From the NCBI RefSeq assembly GCF_031143425.1, contig NC_090444.1, positions 1,536,474,782 through 1,536,538,781 on the forward strand: DNA of 64,000 nt, read 5' to 3'. The position numbers and the translations under genes are program-made. The notes beneath the pieces were generated by a model that searched no databases, was not told the DNA's origin, and saw only the letters and a list, made by a program, of their open reading frames with translations. Origin of the DNA: Pleurodeles waltl. Taxonomy: Eukaryota > Chordata > Amphibia > Caudata > Salamandridae. Position 1 is the stretch's first letter. Each line of letters begins with the position of its first letter. This document shows, piece after piece, positions 61,918 through 64,000 of the stretch.

Positions 61918-62740
61918 TTAACCCCTTGTACGCCATGGACGTAATGGCTACATCCATGGCTGTGCCTCTCAGGTGCCACGGACGTCACCATTACGTCCGA
62001 GTACCGACCCTCGGGGAAAGCGCTAGCCCAAACGCCACACCACACAACACCATTGCTTCCTCTTCCACCTGACCCCCCCATGTCGTCAAAGCGTGATTGC
62101 GTGCTGACATCATCAAAGGGTGCAAGAAGCACGGGAAGCCATTTGCTTCCAGCGTGTCTTCAAGGAGGAGGTGAGTTTCCTCCAGGATTGACCCCTCTGG
62201 TTGTCCACCCACTTTTGGAGTTAGTGAGAAAATTGTGTGGGAACTTGGTAGACGACTGTTTAACAAAGGTCACCATTTAAATGTAGATAACTTCTACACT
62301 GGAGTTCAGTTGTTTAAGGAGTTGTTCAGAGTGGACACTGTTGCTTGTGGCACAATCCGCTCTAATCGGAAAGGCTATCCAAGAGAGATTGTCTGTAAAA
62401 AACTTGAGAAGGGACAGTGCAGTGCCTTGCGGAATGATGAGCTGCCAGCTCTGAAATTTGTAGACAGGAAGGATGTGTACATGCTAACTACCATCCATGA
62501 TGAGAGTACTTCACCTGTGGCTGTTTGGGGGCAAGTTGTTGAAGTGTGCAAACTCTGTGCATTTTAGACTACAATAAGCATATTGGTGGTGTTGATAGAG
62601 TAGATCAGAGGTTGGAACCTTACACTGCTGCTCGTAAGTTTTATGTTTGGTATAAGAAATTAGCGGTTCACCTGTTCCACATTGCAACTTTATTCGTTTT
62701 GACCTACAATTATCCTGATAAATATTATATATTTTTCTAA
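61918..62740 (+). pseudogene. piggyBac remnant with altered 5' region (unit 4)
   Basis: TTAA at 61918; shares the 23-to-6-bp replacement with unit 3. Transposase pieces lie at 62235-62567 and 62546-62740. Confidence 0.85.
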
Positions 62741-62966
62741 ACACTGTGTGGTGTATTTTTGTGGTGCTATATGGTGGTATTGTATGATTTATTGCACAAA
62801 TACTTTACACATTGCCTTCTAAGTTAAGCCTGACTGCTCGTGCCAAGCTACCAGAGGGTGGGCACAGGATAATCTTGGATTGTGTGTGAGTTACCCTGAC
62901 TAGATTGAGGGCTTTTGCTTGGACAGGGGGTAACCTGACTGCCAACCAAAAACCCCATTTCTAACA
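62741..62966 (+). repeat. 3' part of the 5' LTR of a Ty3/gypsy-like element
   Basis: Continues past the array boundary to CCCCATTTCTAACA, a CA end, and is followed directly by a primer-binding-like site and a gag-like frame. The 5' part of the LTR is replaced by the piggyBac remnant upstream, so the LTR is truncated. Confidence 0.65.
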
Positions 62967-62967
62967 T

Positions 62968-62985
62968 TGGTGATCAGCGGTGAGG
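62968..62985 (+). other. Primer-binding-like site
   Basis: TGGTGATCAGCGGTGAGG starts with TGG (pairing with the CCA end of a tRNA) one base after the LTR CA end. The matching tRNA was not identified. Confidence 0.5.
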
Positions 62986-63161
62986 ATAGGACTTGTGTTT
63001 GTGCAGTGACATACAGTAGCTAATTATTTCACTACCTACCCACAGTTGAAGGTCAACTTGATTTTTCATCTTTTTGCTTTTGGTTCTCTGATGTCCTCCT
63101 GGATATACTATTGATATTTTGGACTTTGGATTTTGTTTTTTGCCGGTAAGATCTTATCAGA

Positions 63162-64000
63162 ATGGGATTGTGTACCTACTCATTCTTTGTGCGTACTGAC
63201 CACCTCACTAAGGCTGACCTAAGGAAGCTTTGCAGAAAATGGGGCCTTCCTGTAGCAAGGAGATCTACTAAGATGGAAATGCTACATAACTACATAGTCT
63301 GGGGGGAAGAAAGATGGGCAGAGAGAGAGGCAGCAAGAAACCAAATGACTAAGTACCCCTCAGATGAGGAGGAGGACTGCTCACATGAGGAGGAAGACTG
63401 CTCACATGAGGAGGAAGACTACTCAGATGAGGAAAGAGACCCAGAGAGAGATGAATGGCTCCGAGGTCAAAGGCGGCAGGAGCAACAGTTAGAGGAGTAT
63501 CTTGAAAGGGTTGAGGCTAAAAGACTCTTAGCCCTGGAAAAAGAAAGGATTGCAGCTCAAGAACTGAGCTGTGAAGAGCTGAAACTGGAGGCCGGAAGGG
63601 CTGAGTCCAGTTCAGATGGTGGCAGCCAAAATCTTGCATCCACTACTGCTGAAGAAGGGCACAAGCCCAGAGATGTGGTGCCCAACTTGAAGAAGGGAGT
63701 TGACACACCCCAGGTGGTTCAAGGGTATGAGGTAGTTCCCGTTATGCACAGGGTCCCTGAGAAGGATTGGGGAACTGGCACAGGGAGTCATATTCCTACT
63801 GGGGGGAGGGACACTTTACTGGCTCTAGCAGAGAGTGACAGAGAAAAGGGTTCCCCCCTGGTGGACGTCCTGGATATAGAGTGTAGAGACATCCCAGAAG
63901 AGTATGGGTTGAGTGCCAGGGACAGTCAGATACTGTCTCACCAGTCTCAGGAGGGTGATGTAGAGTGCTTTTCCAAGGCTGAGTTCCTGGATGGTTGGGT
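63162..64000 (+). CDS. gag: Gag-like protein of an LTR retrotransposon, 5' part, open to window edge
   Basis: From the ATG at 63162 the frame runs 279 codons to the window edge with no stop. It begins about 180 bp after a primer-binding-like site, where gag of a Ty3/gypsy-type element is expected; Gag forms the particle that packages the RNA. Residues about 19-46 (LRKLCRKWGLPV then KMEMLHNYIVW) look like a SAP-like helix-loop-helix, which I recall at the start of gag in some amphibian elements. Residues 68-95 are an acidic run made by three 21-bp DNA repeats (63363-63425). Residues about 100-150 are charged and probably helical (RRQEQQLEEYLERVEAKRL). A Ser/Thr/Gly-rich linker follows. No zinc knuckle is reached. 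An alternative is a domesticated gag gene. The open frame contrasts with all other coding here. Confidence 0.7.
   Translation, partial: MGLCTYSFFVRTDHLTKADLRKLCRKWGLPVARRSTKMEMLHNYIVWGEERWAEREAARNQMTKYPSDEEEDCSHEEEDCSHEEEDYSDEERDPERDEWLRGQRRQEQQLEEYLERVEAKRLLALEKERIAAQELSCEELKLEAGRAESSSDGGSQNLASTTAEEGHKPRDVVPNLKKGVDTPQVVQGYEVVPVMHRVPEKDWGTGTGSHIPTGGRDTLLALAESDREKGSPLVDVLDIECRDIPEEYGLSARDSQILSHQSQEGDVECFSKAEFLDGW

Larger units (their letters stand above)
36921..62880 (+). repeat. Four-copy tandem array of a 6.5-kb composite unit
   Basis: Units begin with TGGTACTTACCTGCATG at 36921, 43420, 49919 and 56400, giving lengths 6499, 6499, 6481 and 6481 bp (26 kb in all). All copies carry the same nested order: integrase end, hydrophilic frame, solo LTR, env-like remnant, MITE-like piece, piggyBac remnant, LTR tail. 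Single-base differences are sparse but real and non-identical between copies, which argues against a simple assembly duplication. Copies 3 and 4 share a complex indel (net -17) and a 1-bp deletion. The fourth copy continues into unique LTR and gag sequence. Confidence 0.95.
56400..62880 (+). repeat. Array unit 4 (6481 bp)
   Basis: Rightmost copy. It runs without a break into the remaining LTR sequence (62881-62966), so it retains the original right boundary. Private variants include GTGCAAACTCTG (about 62546) and CCAAACGCCACACC (about 62028). Confidence 0.95.

Noticed and set aside
1..64000. tRNA, rRNA or conserved host protein genes
   Set aside because: None was found by eye on either strand; absence is not proven without a search.

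Overview
This is non-coding, transposon-dominated DNA from a vertebrate with a very large, repeat-rich genome. The repeat content (an L2-type LINE ending in (ACAAT)n, long solo LTRs, satellite-laden piggyBac elements, GC-rich MITEs) matches my memory of salamander, especially newt (Pleurodeles-type), genomes. The organism call is inference; no host gene, tRNA or rRNA was recognised. Almost every open frame is a chance frame or a broken transposon gene. The exception is a gag-like frame that is open to the right edge.

Layout. 1-4413: mostly unassigned DNA with one retroviral-type LTR (about 1612-2505). 4418-24885: a composite that I read as one old piggyBac element enlarged by insertions and internal satellites. 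It has TCAA/TTAA-type ends, a solo LTR with a 5-bp target duplication (4816-8112) that itself carries a TAA-flanked MITE, 168-bp and 31-bp tandem repeats, a nested L2 LINE with unusual repeated promoter-like 5' DNA (10383-18096), a decayed transposase (18468-19990) and further 31-bp, 354-bp and roughly 360-bp repeats. 24960-25750 and 34085-35990 hold minus-strand pieces of a CR1/L2-type LINE. An LTR-like block lies at about 25775-27350. 27351-34084 is otherwise unassigned.

36921-62880 is the most striking part: four head-to-tail, nearly identical units of 6499, 6499, 6481 and 6481 bp. Each unit is a mosaic of a broken retroviral integrase end, a probable env remnant split by a 2.6-kb solo LTR, a MITE-like piece, a piggyBac remnant with transposase, and the 3' part of another LTR. 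The unit-unit junctions share a 3-bp microhomology (TTG) with the outer flanks. Only the last unit runs on into the rest of that LTR (ending 62966), a primer-binding-like site and an apparently intact gag-like frame (63162 to the window edge). The array therefore looks like a recent local amplification at the 5' end of an LTR retrotransposon, and single-base differences show mosaic sharing between copies.

Nothing here works as a gene pathway. The biological content is nested transposition, satellite birth inside transposons and segmental amplification.
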